The notes: a model not told the origin generated them from the sequence alone. DNA of 40,118 nucleotides from Clostridia bacterium (GCA_017410375.1 JAFQQW010000056.1:1-40118); one strand, 5' to 3'. Positions 1 to 8,642 are shown, counted from the stretch's first letter. Translations and numbers: made by a program.

Positions 1-25
1 CGAGGATTCCGCTCCATTGCTTGCT

Positions 26-83
26 TTTTGTCAATTTGAACTCTACCGTACCTCTGTACGCCGACGAATTCAAATTGACAAAA
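26..83. repeat. Bipartite inverted repeat (hairpin/cruciform element)
   Basis: A perfect 15-base inverted repeat has its arms at 26-40 and 69-83. A second, inner inverted repeat (CGTAC at 47-51, GTACG at 56-60, 4-base loop) sits between the arms. Neither arm is followed by a clear T-run, so it does not look like a simple terminator. It could be one copy of a dispersed intergenic palindromic repeat. No second copy of this exact sequence was noticed in the window. Confidence 0.6.
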
Positions 84-109
84 TATAACTTCCTTTTTCT
101 TAAGTCTAC

Positions 110-136
110 AGCGTGTCGATAGGTTTATCGACACGC
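110..136 (-). terminator. Hairpin downstream of the GH20 gene
   Basis: A 12-base perfect stem (110-121 with 125-136) and a 3-base loop lie about 30 bases past the stop codon of the GH20 gene. There is no strong T-run on its 3' side in the minus direction, so termination is plausible but not certain. Confidence 0.4.
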
Positions 137-167
137 TGAAACAGCCTTAAAAAAACTGTTTTGTTTT

Positions 168-1622
168 TTAAAATTCGCTTTCTTTGAATCCTGCCGTTTT
201 GTAAATACCGTCCGAAGGCAAGATACCCCGCATGAAGCGACAAATCATGCTCCGGCGATAACCGTTTAATGAGTATTCTTGTTTGTACGGCTCTGCACCT
301 TGTTCCCACATGTCACAAGCTGTAAACACCATGTCGCCGCAACTTGTTTCGGTATTTCCCCAGGTTGTGCCGATAATACCGAGCATGTTATGTTTCTTCG
401 CAAGATTAACTCTGCCATGAATTTTGGACATATCCGACCAGGGCGCAAGAATCAGTCTGGAGGCAGGAATGTTCTTTAAGAAATACTGTACAGATTCGTC
501 CTGAGCCTCTTCAATATTATACTGCCAGTCCACTACATACATATCCTCCGCAAGACCGTCCATATCGAAAGTAAATGTGTCATTGGTGTTGCAACAGAAG
601 GGATAATCAAAATCCTTTTTATCCAAAAACATTTCGCCCCACATAATCGGTTTTCTGTGAATGTCGTTTTTAACAGATTCTGCGGTGCGATTTAAAAATC
701 TTACAAAGCCTTCTGTATCCGAAACATCTTTTTCTGCCCAGGGACTGTACAAATCCGCAAACTCATCACAACCAATGTGAAAATAATCCCCTTCTCCGAA
801 AATTTCACACAGTTCAGCTCGAATTTTTTTATGCAGTTCGATAACCTCCGGGTTGTCCACATCCCATGTCCATCCACCCTGTGTAAACCATTCCTCGTAT
901 TCGGGATTCTGGTCTAAAACTACATGCTTTCCGGACACGAGCCGCGATTGCGAGGAGTGACCGATGTGATTCATAAACGGGATAAATTCTACCCCCATTG
1001 CACGTCCTAAATAAACAATTTCTTTCAAATCTTCCGCAGTCGCAGCATCCGGCCACCCGAATTCAGGAAACACTTCCAGTTTTAAACTTCCCCAGGTTTC
1101 AATACAAATGTGACTGCACTTTAAAAAAGCACAAAGTGCCACCATTTTTTTAATGTGTGTAAGAGATGTATCGTGAAACAGGCATAGATGCATCCCACGA
1201 AAAGAAAGAGCCGGCTTGTCTTTGATGCAAACAAACGGAATAATAAAATCATTTGTTTTTCTTCTGTACGGACTCAAAAGCTGTAACATTGATAAAAATG
1301 CATGAATCAGACCAACGCTTTCGCTAAACGCCATGAAAACACCTTTTTCATCAACGGAAATTTCGTATTCGTATTCTGAATCAAAGGAAGGTATATGTAC
1401 GTCCTTATCAACAGATAGACACGCATTGCCTTTTAATCCGGGTACAAATATAATCTCGAGCACACTTTTTTTGGCAGTAAAATTATTCCAGAGTACAGGG
1501 CAAAAGTCTAAAAACTCTTTTTTATCAAATTCTGCGTCCAAATGCAGATATACTTTTTCATTAACGATATAGTGTCCGCTTTTTTTCTCCAGAAATAAAG
1601 GCTCAGGAAACAATTTAATCAT
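168..1622 (-). CDS. GH20-family beta-N-acetylhexosaminidase-like enzyme, cytosolic
   Basis: 484 residues. The family removes terminal N-acetylhexosamines by substrate-assisted catalysis. Residues about 1-130 look like the small alpha/beta domain that precedes the GH20 barrel. The barrel opens with FRGMHLCLFHD (about 141-151) and carries the family's Asp-Glu pair in HIGCDE (D286, E287). There is no signal peptide, so the enzyme should act on imported sugars. Start choice: the ATG at 1622 lies 8 bases after GAGG; a longer reading from GTG at 1631 would start inside the ribosome binding site. The AraC-type regulator gene lies directly upstream on the same strand. The family call is firm; the exact sugar (GlcNAc, GalNAc or 6-phospho forms) cannot be read from sequence. 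Confidence 0.85.
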   Translation of the reverse strand: MIKLFPEPLFLEKKSGHYIVNEKVYLHLDAEFDKKEFLDFCPVLWNNFTAKKSVLEIIFVPGLKGNACLSVDKDVHIPSFDSEYEYEISVDEKGVFMAFSESVGLIHAFLSMLQLLSPYRRKTNDFIIPFVCIKDKPALSFRGMHLCLFHDTSLTHIKKMVALCAFLKCSHICIETWGSLKLEVFPEFGWPDAATAEDLKEIVYLGRAMGVEFIPFMNHIGHSSQSRLVSGKHVVLDQNPEYEEWFTQGGWTWDVDNPEVIELHKKIRAELCEIFGEGDYFHIGCDEFADLYSPWAEKDVSDTEGFVRFLNRTAESVKNDIHRKPIMWGEMFLDKKDFDYPFCCNTNDTFTFDMDGLAEDMYVVDWQYNIEEAQDESVQYFLKNIPASRLILAPWSDMSKIHGRVNLAKKHNMLGIIGTTWGNTETSCGDMVFTACDMWEQGAEPYKQEYSLNGYRRSMICRFMRGILPSDGIYKTAGFKESEF

Positions 1623-1628
1623 GGTAAT

Positions 1629-1669
1629 CACCTCAATTGAAATTATAGCACAATAATCAAATGAAACAA
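1629..1669 (-). promoter_or_regulatory. Promoter and RBS of the GH20 gene
   Basis: On the minus strand TATAAT (1642-1647) is preceded by TGC, an extended -10, with a weak TTGTTT -35 16 bases further upstream. The predicted transcript start (about 1635) falls at the edge of the GAGGTG ribosome binding site (1629-1634), giving a leader of only about 13 bases. Confidence 0.6.
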
Positions 1670-1691
1670 GACATTTTATTAAATATTTATG

Positions 1692-2522
1692 TCATTTTTT
1701 GTGAACATCTTTCGGAAGGACACCGAAGCGTTCTTTAAAAATTTTGGTGAAATTGGAACTGGAATTAAAGCCACAATCCATGCATATTTCGGTAACACTC
1801 ATGTTGGTTGTATTTAAAAGCATCATGGAATAATCAAGGCGCATATTACGAAGGTATTCATGAAAAGTGATATTGATTTCTGTTTTAAAAAGCTTACTGA
1901 AATATTGCGGTGTCACATGCACAAAATCAGCAACCTCAATTAGCGTGATTGGGTGTCTGAAATTTTCACGCATGTATTTTAATGCGTTTCGCAAAATTGC
2001 ATTTCCTATTTTTAAATCCGAATTATCGGTTTGACGCAATATTTTAATGAGCACTTCTGTGATAATGCTCTGTACAAGCAGTTTGCCATACTGCTCATTA
2101 TTCTCTTTTTCTACCAAAAGTTTTTCAAAGCATTGTTTTACATTTTCGCACTCTTTTGAATTAAAGGTAGCTGTAAATGCCGTGTTTTTTGCATACAAAA
2201 CATCTGTAATTTCCTTTGGTAACATATCGTCGGCAAAGCAAAGGCTGTAAAGCAGAGTTGGTTTCGCAAAAGAAAGATACTCATGCACATCTCGTGATAG
2301 CATAAAAACAATCGTTCCGCTTTTACATGGAATGGTATGTCCGTTTACTTTCTGCACGCAATCCCCTTCTGCCACAAACTCAATCTCTGTAAAAATATGA
2401 TTGTGAATAGGCGGAATGGGCAAATCTTCGGGCCCCCAGACCTCTTTATCAACCAGAAAATGACTTTCTTGCTGTAAAACATTTTCCCGACTATTCTTCC
2501 AGGTATTGATATATTTTTCCAT
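1692..2522 (-). CDS. AraC/XylS-family transcriptional regulator
   Basis: 276 residues. The N-terminal half (about 35-110) looks like a cupin ligand-binding domain (PPIHNHIFTEIEFV, then HTIPCKSGTIVFM). The C-terminal 100 residues are a typical AraC double helix-turn-helix, with HPITLIEVADFVHVTPQYFS and the second-helix signature ending CGFNSSSNFTKIFKERFGVLP. Regulators of this type usually bind a sugar and activate neighbouring uptake or hydrolase genes. It sits between the GH20 gene (same strand, 69 bases downstream) and the divergent unit at 2654, so it is the obvious candidate controller of both. GGAGG lies 4 bases before the ATG, slightly close. The ligand is unknown. Confidence 0.92.
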   Translation of the reverse strand: MEKYINTWKNSRENVLQQESHFLVDKEVWGPEDLPIPPIHNHIFTEIEFVAEGDCVQKVNGHTIPCKSGTIVFMLSRDVHEYLSFAKPTLLYSLCFADDMLPKEITDVLYAKNTAFTATFNSKECENVKQCFEKLLVEKENNEQYGKLLVQSIITEVLIKILRQTDNSDLKIGNAILRNALKYMRENFRHPITLIEVADFVHVTPQYFSKLFKTEINITFHEYLRNMRLDYSMMLLNTTNMSVTEICMDCGFNSSSNFTKIFKERFGVLPKDVHKK

Positions 2523-2541
2523 TTTGCCTCCAAAATATTAA

Positions 2542-2569
2542 ATAGTAGCTAAAATTTATTAAAAAACAA
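2542..2569 (-). promoter_or_regulatory. Possible promoter of the AraC gene
   Basis: On the minus strand TTGTTT (2564-2569) and TACTAT (2542-2547) are 16 bases apart. The match is weak, and the surrounding AT-richness means such matches arise easily by chance. Confidence 0.35.
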
Positions 2570-2570
2570 G

Positions 2571-2598
2571 TTGAAAAAATTAAAAATAAGCTTATAAT
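2571..2598 (+). promoter_or_regulatory. Sigma-A promoter of the 2654-8609 unit
   Basis: TTGAAA (2571-2576) and TATAAT (2593-2598) are 16 bases apart. The leader is about 49 bases and includes AGGAGG at 2640-2645, 8 bases before the ATG at 2654. The intergenic space is shared with the divergent AraC gene, so a regulator site here could act on both. Confidence 0.75.
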
Positions 2599-2653
2599 TA
2601 AAGTATAGAGCATATTTAAAAAAAATGCAAGTATTTTTTAGGAGGTTGAAAAT

Positions 2654-3688
2654 ATGGAAAAATTATTAACCGGTGTTGCTTATCACGGCAACAGAATTTT
2701 AAAGCATGTGGAAGAAGACATGATTGACATTGTAAAGCATAACATGAATCTTGTGGTGCACATGTTTACACACAATGACTGGGACCGTCATTTAAAAGTA
2801 ATGAAGGATATTGTCAGAATCACAGAATACTACGGTCTTGATATGTGGTGGGACAACTGGGGTATCGGAGGCCCTCCGGGAGATAAATCCTTCTTTACCG
2901 GTCAGCATCCCGAAACCAGAATGCAGTATAACGACGGTACATTTGACCCCGTTCGCGTTTGCTTTAACAGACCTGAGCTTTTAGAATTTACAAAAAACTG
3001 GGCTTACACCGTTAAAGAATTTGGCGGAAACAAAATTCTATGGGACGAACCGCACATTCCACCCCACCTTCCCAGCATGGATCAGAACAAATACGGTTGC
3101 TGCTGTGACACCTGCAAAAAGTTATTCGCAGAAAAATACGGCAAGGAAATGCCTCTCGATGGTATGACACCCGAAATGAAGGAATTCCGCGCCTGGAGTA
3201 TGCGCGAATATTTCAATAAGATTACCGCTTATTCCGCAGGTCTCGGTATGGAAAACATTGCCGTTGTTATGGTTCATACATTAGACAATACGCAAGATAT
3301 TATCAACACGCCTGATTTACATAATTTTGGCATTGACCCCTACTGGGATCCCAAATACGGCAAACGTGATCCGTATGAATATGTATATGAAAACACAAAA
3401 AAACAGGTCGAGCTTGCTAAATCGTTAGGCAAAGACTGCCACACCTGGATTCAGGGATTTGATATTCCTTTCGGAAAAGAAGATGAACTGATTCTTGCTA
3501 CAGATGCGGCATACGATGCAGGCGCAAGAACCATTTTAGACTGGAGCTTCCGCGGGGCTGAATCTAACACCTATAAATCAGATGTTGCAGAGCTGACATG
3601 GCAGGTTATGGGTGAAGCTATGGGACGCATTCGTGCCAGACATTTTGATGCCATTCGCAGAGAAAGAATGGCAAAATATCAAAAATAA
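2654..3688 (+). CDS. TIM-barrel glycoside-hydrolase-like protein, cytosolic, unassigned family
   Basis: 344 residues with no signal peptide. I do not recognise a named family. The alternating hydrophobic strands and the acidic motif ILWDEPHIP (about 128-136), on what looks like a beta-strand end, suggest a TIM-barrel hydrolase; E132 is a candidate catalytic acid. A cysteine cluster CCCDTCKKLF (about 149-158) resembles the CxCxxC insertions seen in several barrel glycosidases and may bind a metal. Later barrel-like strands include DCHTWIQGF and ARTILDWSFRG. It is first in a unit with the giant secreted protein, whose start codon is 16 bases after this stop, so the two are probably made together. 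Hydrolase function is inference. Confidence 0.6.
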   Translation: MEKLLTGVAYHGNRILKHVEEDMIDIVKHNMNLVVHMFTHNDWDRHLKVMKDIVRITEYYGLDMWWDNWGIGGPPGDKSFFTGQHPETRMQYNDGTFDPVRVCFNRPELLEFTKNWAYTVKEFGGNKILWDEPHIPPHLPSMDQNKYGCCCDTCKKLFAEKYGKEMPLDGMTPEMKEFRAWSMREYFNKITAYSAGLGMENIAVVMVHTLDNTQDIINTPDLHNFGIDPYWDPKYGKRDPYEYVYENTKKQVELAKSLGKDCHTWIQGFDIPFGKEDELILATDAAYDAGARTILDWSFRGAESNTYKSDVAELTWQVMGEAMGRIRARHFDAIRRERMAKYQK

Positions 3689-3704
3689 TTAAAGAGGGAT
3701 AAAT

Positions 3705-6700
3705 ATGAAAAAAAGAATCAGCTTTCTTTTAATATTCGTTATGCTGGTCGGCATGCTTACAATTCCTGCGCAAGCCGCCGATGTGCAGACTATATTTATT
3801 GCGCCTGAAAATTTTCAGGAAAATTTGGGTTCCTGGACTTATAAAACAAGCGACGTAGCAGATGCGTTCAAAAGCATCCTGATTGGACGCAGTGACAAGG
3901 CGCAAAATCTTTTAAAGCCTGCAGGGGTAAATGTTGTTGTTCCTGCCGACGGTACATACACCGTTTATGTCCGAACACGTGATTACGATACACACCCCGG
4001 TACCCGTAAAAGCCAGATTGCCGTAAACGGCACCATTTATCCACACATTTTAGGTGCACACGGAACAAATGGCTGGGCCTGGGAAACGGTAGGCGAAGTT
4101 TCCTTAAAAAAAGGCACATCGACCGTTCAGCTTGTAGATATTACCGGATACACGCCACGCGTTGAAGGTATTATTCTGTCAACAGATAAAAACATTAAGT
4201 TGCCCGAAAATGCAAGTGCTTTTGGAAGTTTTGCTTCCAAATATGCATGCACTGCCGTTCCCGGTGCGCTTGTATCGCCTATTTACGAAGAAAAGCCTGT
4301 CGAAACAAATTTTAAATCAGATAAGGTTTACAGCACTTTAGACTATACTTCCTTTTCACCTCTCGGAACTTGGGAAATAAAATCCGAAAGCGGAACTATG
4401 CTGGATTCGTTTCTTTTCTCTACCACAAAATCAGCAAACGCATCTGACAATGCTAAAGCGGTATTTGGAGTTACGCAAGATGGAGTTTATGATGTGTGGG
4501 TACATACCAAAGACTCTTCCAACAATCCCGGAAGCCGCTCATTTTATTTAACAATAAATAACAATGAGCCAGTACTCGCCGGTGGCCACGGAAACGAAGG
4601 GTGGCACTGGGACAAGGTTACCGCCTGTCCCCTTTTCGCGGGTGAACATACGCTTTCTTTAAGTGACTATCGTGGTAATTTCTCGCGTGTTGACATGATC
4701 GTAATTACCAACGATAAAGAATTCAAAATCGGCGAAAATAAAGAAATTATGCATAAGCTTCAAAATGAATATCTTTACAAATCCGGTTCTGCAAAAGAAA
4801 CCAAGGCTACTGATAACGGTCAGGTGCGCCCAAGTGATGAAATTGCGGTTGAATTCAACGGAAGCTATATGACCTTTGATGTTCCACCTCTTCTGATTAA
4901 CGACAGAACTATGGTTCCCATGCGTGCCATTTTTGAAGCGCTCGGTTGTACCGTTTCCTGGAACAACGATACGCAAACTGCAACCGGCATGCGAAACGGC
5001 TCCATTGTATCCCTGACTATCGATTCAGATGTCGCACAGGTAAATAATAAGAAAGTATCATTGGATGCACCTGCTGCGTTAATTAATGACAGAACCATGA
5101 TTCCGTTACGTTTTGTTTCGGAGGCATTGGGAGCTTCTGTAAAATGGGAAGGTGACACCAACACCGTCAGGATCTTAGCTGATATTCCGTCTGCCGCTTA
5201 TTTCCTGCGTCCTGAAAGTTTTGAAGCTTTGGGAACATGGTTCATGGAAAGCGGACAGGCAGATGCATTTAATCAGACAACGCTTCGCGGTTTGGTTAAG
5301 CCCGAAGACAACCCGGCACAGACTGCTGAAGATTATAACAATCCAAAGCCCGCAACAGCATATATTCCGGTTGCAAAAGGCGGTCAGTACCGAATCTGGG
5401 TACATTCAAAAGATTTTGAAACCAGCTCCCCCGGCACACGTTATTTTAACATTGGTGTAAACGGCAAAATGCACGAGCAAAAGTTCGGCACGCACGGTAA
5501 AAACGGGTACCGCTGGGCAGACGCAGGTGTATTCACATTAAACGAAGGAACAAATTCAATTTCATTATATGATACCTCCAAATTCTATGCCCGTTGTGAT
5601 GGTGTCTTAATTGTAGAAGATTTAGGATATATTCCCGAAGAAAGCTATTCGGTGACATCGGCACTTGCCAAGCCATACAACCCGGCTTCCACACGTTCTA
5701 CAGAGTTCCCAAAATGGGCTAAGGAACAAAACGCACCAACAGAAAGTATTGCAATTGAAAACGAATATACAAAAGTTATATTCCACAAAGTACCTACACA
5801 AAACGGCATTGTGATTCAGAATGAAATTTATGCAAAAAAAGACGGCAAGTGGGTGTTAACCAACAAACGCGATGAACCTCTTGGGTATCTTATGATGCAA
5901 GCGGACGATTCGTTAAAAGCAGGTTCTTCTGCTGAAATTGCCGCATTTAAGAACACATATACCGAAAACGGCATTGAGAAAAACTATATTGGTTCTGATG
6001 TGTACAGCGCGGGTACTGTGAACTGGATGATCCCAAACGATTATACTGTAAACGGAAACACAGTAACGCTGTTGTTCCCAGATAACAACTATGCTTCCTT
6101 GCAGGTTGTATGGAGCTTAGATGACGGCCGTTCTCCGAAGGTTACTTTAGATGCAAGCTTTAAAACAAACGGTGCATATTCCTTCGGTTGCTTTGAAGGT
6201 CAAGGGTTTGCAGACTATGATTTTGCAATGATTCCTTACAGAATTATGAGCAAGCAAGTTGCCGGAGATCGCGGTCTTACAACGCAACAATCCGCAATGA
6301 CACCCATGTCCACCTATACACTTCCTGCAAATAACATCTATAATGCAAACAAGGTTACAAAAGGCGTTGTTGTTGAGCCGTCCTGGCTTCCCATTATGTG
6401 GAATTATACCGAAAACAATATGTTCGGTTTAGCTTCCATTGATGCTTCCGGCGCTTACGGTGGCGGTGTATTTGCTCCCCTTTTCGGAACAGAGGCATGC
6501 AAATTTTACAGCGGCGATACCTATAATTTCAGCTATCGTGTTATTTCCGAGGTATCTGACTGGTATGATTCTTATAAACACATCGCAACAGATTTGTTTG
6601 AAGTAAAAGACTACAGAACCAACTATTACACCTCCTTAAATGAGGGTATTTATAACACCATCGACCTGATGATGGATGACGATTTGGGTGGTTGGAACAA

Positions 6701-8609
6701 ATATGCAAAAGGGTTTTATAATATGGAATCCTCTTACATGGCAACCAACGCAAATCCTATGGCGTTGCTTCAGGCATATCAACTGACCGAAAACAAAGAC
6801 ATTTTAGAAAGAAGAACTGTTCCGACCATTGCGAATTTGCTGACACGTCCAAATTTACACATGAACTGGACAACCAACAAATCCTCACAAGCATGGGGAC
6901 AGCACGAAATCGGTTCTCCTATCAAATATTACAACTTAAATGTAATGGGTGGGGTTTACGAGCAAACAGGCGGTACCCTTCCCTGGCTTCTGAACTATTC
7001 CATCGAAAAAGCAAAAGCTGGCACAGTAAACGAAACCGCTTCGGCAGTTGCACCATTCATGAACGACTTACATCTGTACAAATATACGGGAGACGAATCC
7101 TATCTCAAAAAAGCAATTGCTACCGCTGATAAATATTTAGAGGATGTTGTATACGCACCGCGTACTACACAGCAAAAAGAAACTGTATTTGTGTACTCCG
7201 GCTACTATCCGAGCCTTTCTTCTCTGCTGGATATTTATGATGTAACCGGAGACAAAAAATACTTAGATGCTGCAGAATACACCGGACGTTGGATTTCAGC
7301 TATGGTGCAGACTGCAGGTGTAGATTCTTCAAAACGAAATCAGATGATTACTGTAAACGATCCTTTGGACGTGGCAGTTCGCTGGCAAGGCGGTAAGGGT
7401 GAGCATTTAAGCTCCTCCTTCTGGTGGCACGGTGATGTTATCTGGCGTCAGGGTACAACACCCGGAAACCCTGCGGATACAGACAAAGCTTATGCGCTTA
7501 TGCGTGAGCATATCGAGGATGTTCCGCTTTGGGTTGCAAGCAATGTAGGGCTCGGTGTGGAACAACCTGTAACATTTGGCGGTTCTTCCTACATTACAAT
7601 GCAATGCTGGGCAGGTGATATGGTAAGACTTGCATATCTTACAGGTGACGATTATTTTGAATCGGTGGCAAGAAATGCAATCGTCGGCAGATTCGGCGGA
7701 TATTCCGGCTATTATCTGCAACGGTTCTGGACCTATTATATGCAACCGGAGTACGGATTTAACGGTCCTGACTTTACAAACATTTACTGGCACCATATTC
7801 CGCAGTTTTATGCAATGCTTTGCGATTTCCTGGTGAACCAGATTTCCGCAAAATCCGATTATCTGATTTCCTTCCCTGGTTTACGTCAGCAGGGTTATGC
7901 ATATTTTGACTCGAACCAATACGGGTACGCACCCGGCAAATTTTATGATGAAGATGGTATGTGGCTGTGGCTTGACCGCGGAATTGTAACTCCGAATTCG
8001 GTTCAGATTGACTATTTGACTGCAAAAAAAGATGGCATGTTTGCTGCTGCATTCTTGAACGAAGGAAACGAGGCGGTAACCACCGAAATTGTTCTGGGTG
8101 AAAAACTCCCTGGCAGTCAAACCTATACAGGTTCTGCTACACTTTATGATAATGCAGGCAATAAGTCTGAAATTCAGATTGAAAACGGAAAGTTTATGCT
8201 TACCATTCAACCGAAAGCTCTTGTAAGTGTAAAAATCAGTCTGCCTGATGTGAAAGCACCCTCTTATGCATTGCTCAAATACACGCTCAACGGAAAATAT
8301 GATGTAAAACAGTCGGTTGCAGAGCATGAAAACGGAAAAGCATTTGCGATTCAACTTAGTCCGGACGAGTATTTTGCCTACATTTATGTAACAGACACCG
8401 AAGAAACCGCATCCGCGATTAAAGTTTACTACACAATAGGTGACAGCGAAGAACAGATGGCCGAAATGGATGTTTATCCTTACGAAGTTATCCTCCCCGT
8501 TCAGCAACCTGTTAAGCCACTCACCTACCGCATTGAACTGGTCCAAAATGATGGATCTGTTAAAAAAATACCGGGTGGTACGATTATACCAATCGGTTCC
8601 GGTTTATAA
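3705..8609 (+). CDS. Giant secreted multidomain protein, candidate carbohydrate-active enzyme (paralogue 1)
   Basis: 1634 residues. A signal peptide ends near AQA (residue 24). Modules in order: beta module A about 27-165 and 205-340, each with PGTR or PGSR and a G-x-HG-x2-G-x-x-W motif; a Cu_amine_oxidN1 pair about 378-492 (LINDRTMVPMRAIFEALGC and LINDRTMIPLRFVSEALGA); a third module A about 498-640; a beta-rich region about 670-950; a helical, toroid-like region about 955-1400 with DYRTNYYTSLNEGIYN and IYWHHIP (1360-1366); a beta domain about 1410-1515 with YDEDGMWLWLDRGIV; and a short beta tail. The core matches the proteins at 23824 and 29707, but the C-terminal modules of those two are absent. 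The order beta region, helical toroid, beta domain resembles several (alpha/alpha)6 glycosidases and lyases. No family was recognised, and the activity is unknown. Confidence 0.8.
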   Translation: MKKRISFLLIFVMLVGMLTIPAQAADVQTIFIAPENFQENLGSWTYKTSDVADAFKSILIGRSDKAQNLLKPAGVNVVVPADGTYTVYVRTRDYDTHPGTRKSQIAVNGTIYPHILGAHGTNGWAWETVGEVSLKKGTSTVQLVDITGYTPRVEGIILSTDKNIKLPENASAFGSFASKYACTAVPGALVSPIYEEKPVETNFKSDKVYSTLDYTSFSPLGTWEIKSESGTMLDSFLFSTTKSANASDNAKAVFGVTQDGVYDVWVHTKDSSNNPGSRSFYLTINNNEPVLAGGHGNEGWHWDKVTACPLFAGEHTLSLSDYRGNFSRVDMIVITNDKEFKIGENKEIMHKLQNEYLYKSGSAKETKATDNGQVRPSDEIAVEFNGSYMTFDVPPLLINDRTMVPMRAIFEALGCTVSWNNDTQTATGMRNGSIVSLTIDSDVAQVNNKKVSLDAPAALINDRTMIPLRFVSEALGASVKWEGDTNTVRILADIPSAAYFLRPESFEALGTWFMESGQADAFNQTTLRGLVKPEDNPAQTAEDYNNPKPATAYIPVAKGGQYRIWVHSKDFETSSPGTRYFNIGVNGKMHEQKFGTHGKNGYRWADAGVFTLNEGTNSISLYDTSKFYARCDGVLIVEDLGYIPEESYSVTSALAKPYNPASTRSTEFPKWAKEQNAPTESIAIENEYTKVIFHKVPTQNGIVIQNEIYAKKDGKWVLTNKRDEPLGYLMMQADDSLKAGSSAEIAAFKNTYTENGIEKNYIGSDVYSAGTVNWMIPNDYTVNGNTVTLLFPDNNYASLQVVWSLDDGRSPKVTLDASFKTNGAYSFGCFEGQGFADYDFAMIPYRIMSKQVAGDRGLTTQQSAMTPMSTYTLPANNIYNANKVTKGVVVEPSWLPIMWNYTENNMFGLASIDASGAYGGGVFAPLFGTEACKFYSGDTYNFSYRVISEVSDWYDSYKHIATDLFEVKDYRTNYYTSLNEGIYNTIDLMMDDDLGGWNKYAKGFYNMESSYMATNANPMALLQAYQLTENKDILERRTVPTIANLLTRPNLHMNWTTNKSSQAWGQHEIGSPIKYYNLNVMGGVYEQTGGTLPWLLNYSIEKAKAGTVNETASAVAPFMNDLHLYKYTGDESYLKKAIATADKYLEDVVYAPRTTQQKETVFVYSGYYPSLSSLLDIYDVTGDKKYLDAAEYTGRWISAMVQTAGVDSSKRNQMITVNDPLDVAVRWQGGKGEHLSSSFWWHGDVIWRQGTTPGNPADTDKAYALMREHIEDVPLWVASNVGLGVEQPVTFGGSSYITMQCWAGDMVRLAYLTGDDYFESVARNAIVGRFGGYSGYYLQRFWTYYMQPEYGFNGPDFTNIYWHHIPQFYAMLCDFLVNQISAKSDYLISFPGLRQQGYAYFDSNQYGYAPGKFYDEDGMWLWLDRGIVTPNSVQIDYLTAKKDGMFAAAFLNEGNEAVTTEIVLGEKLPGSQTYTGSATLYDNAGNKSEIQIENGKFMLTIQPKALVSVKISLPDVKAPSYALLKYTLNGKYDVKQSVAEHENGKAFAIQLSPDEYFAYIYVTDTEETASAIKVYYTIGDSEEQMAEMDVYPYEVILPVQQPVKPLTYRIELVQNDGSVKKIPGGTIIPIGSGL

Positions 8610-8613
8610 AAAA

Positions 8614-8642
8614 ATGCAGACCGACTTTAAGTCGGTCTGCAT
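8614..8642 (-). terminator. Strong hairpin, oriented as a minus-strand terminator
   Basis: A perfect 14-base stem (8614-8627 with 8629-8642; in practice a 4-5 base loop) follows the stop at 8609. The A-run lies on its 5' side, so the T-run appears only in minus-strand transcripts. In the plus direction it is a stable hairpin without a U-tract, so it may protect the 3' end or only partly stop transcription into the next gene. Confidence 0.5.

Noticed and set aside
4836-5180. Copper amine oxidase enzyme
   Set aside because: Only the small N-terminal type module is present; the catalytic domain with its topaquinone Tyr and copper histidines is absent in all proteins here.
7881-8546. 221-residue open frame on the minus strand inside the first giant gene
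   Set aside because: It lies wholly antisense to a well-supported coding region, has no ribosome binding site or family features, and its composition (many Cys, Arg, His) is typical of a shadow frame.
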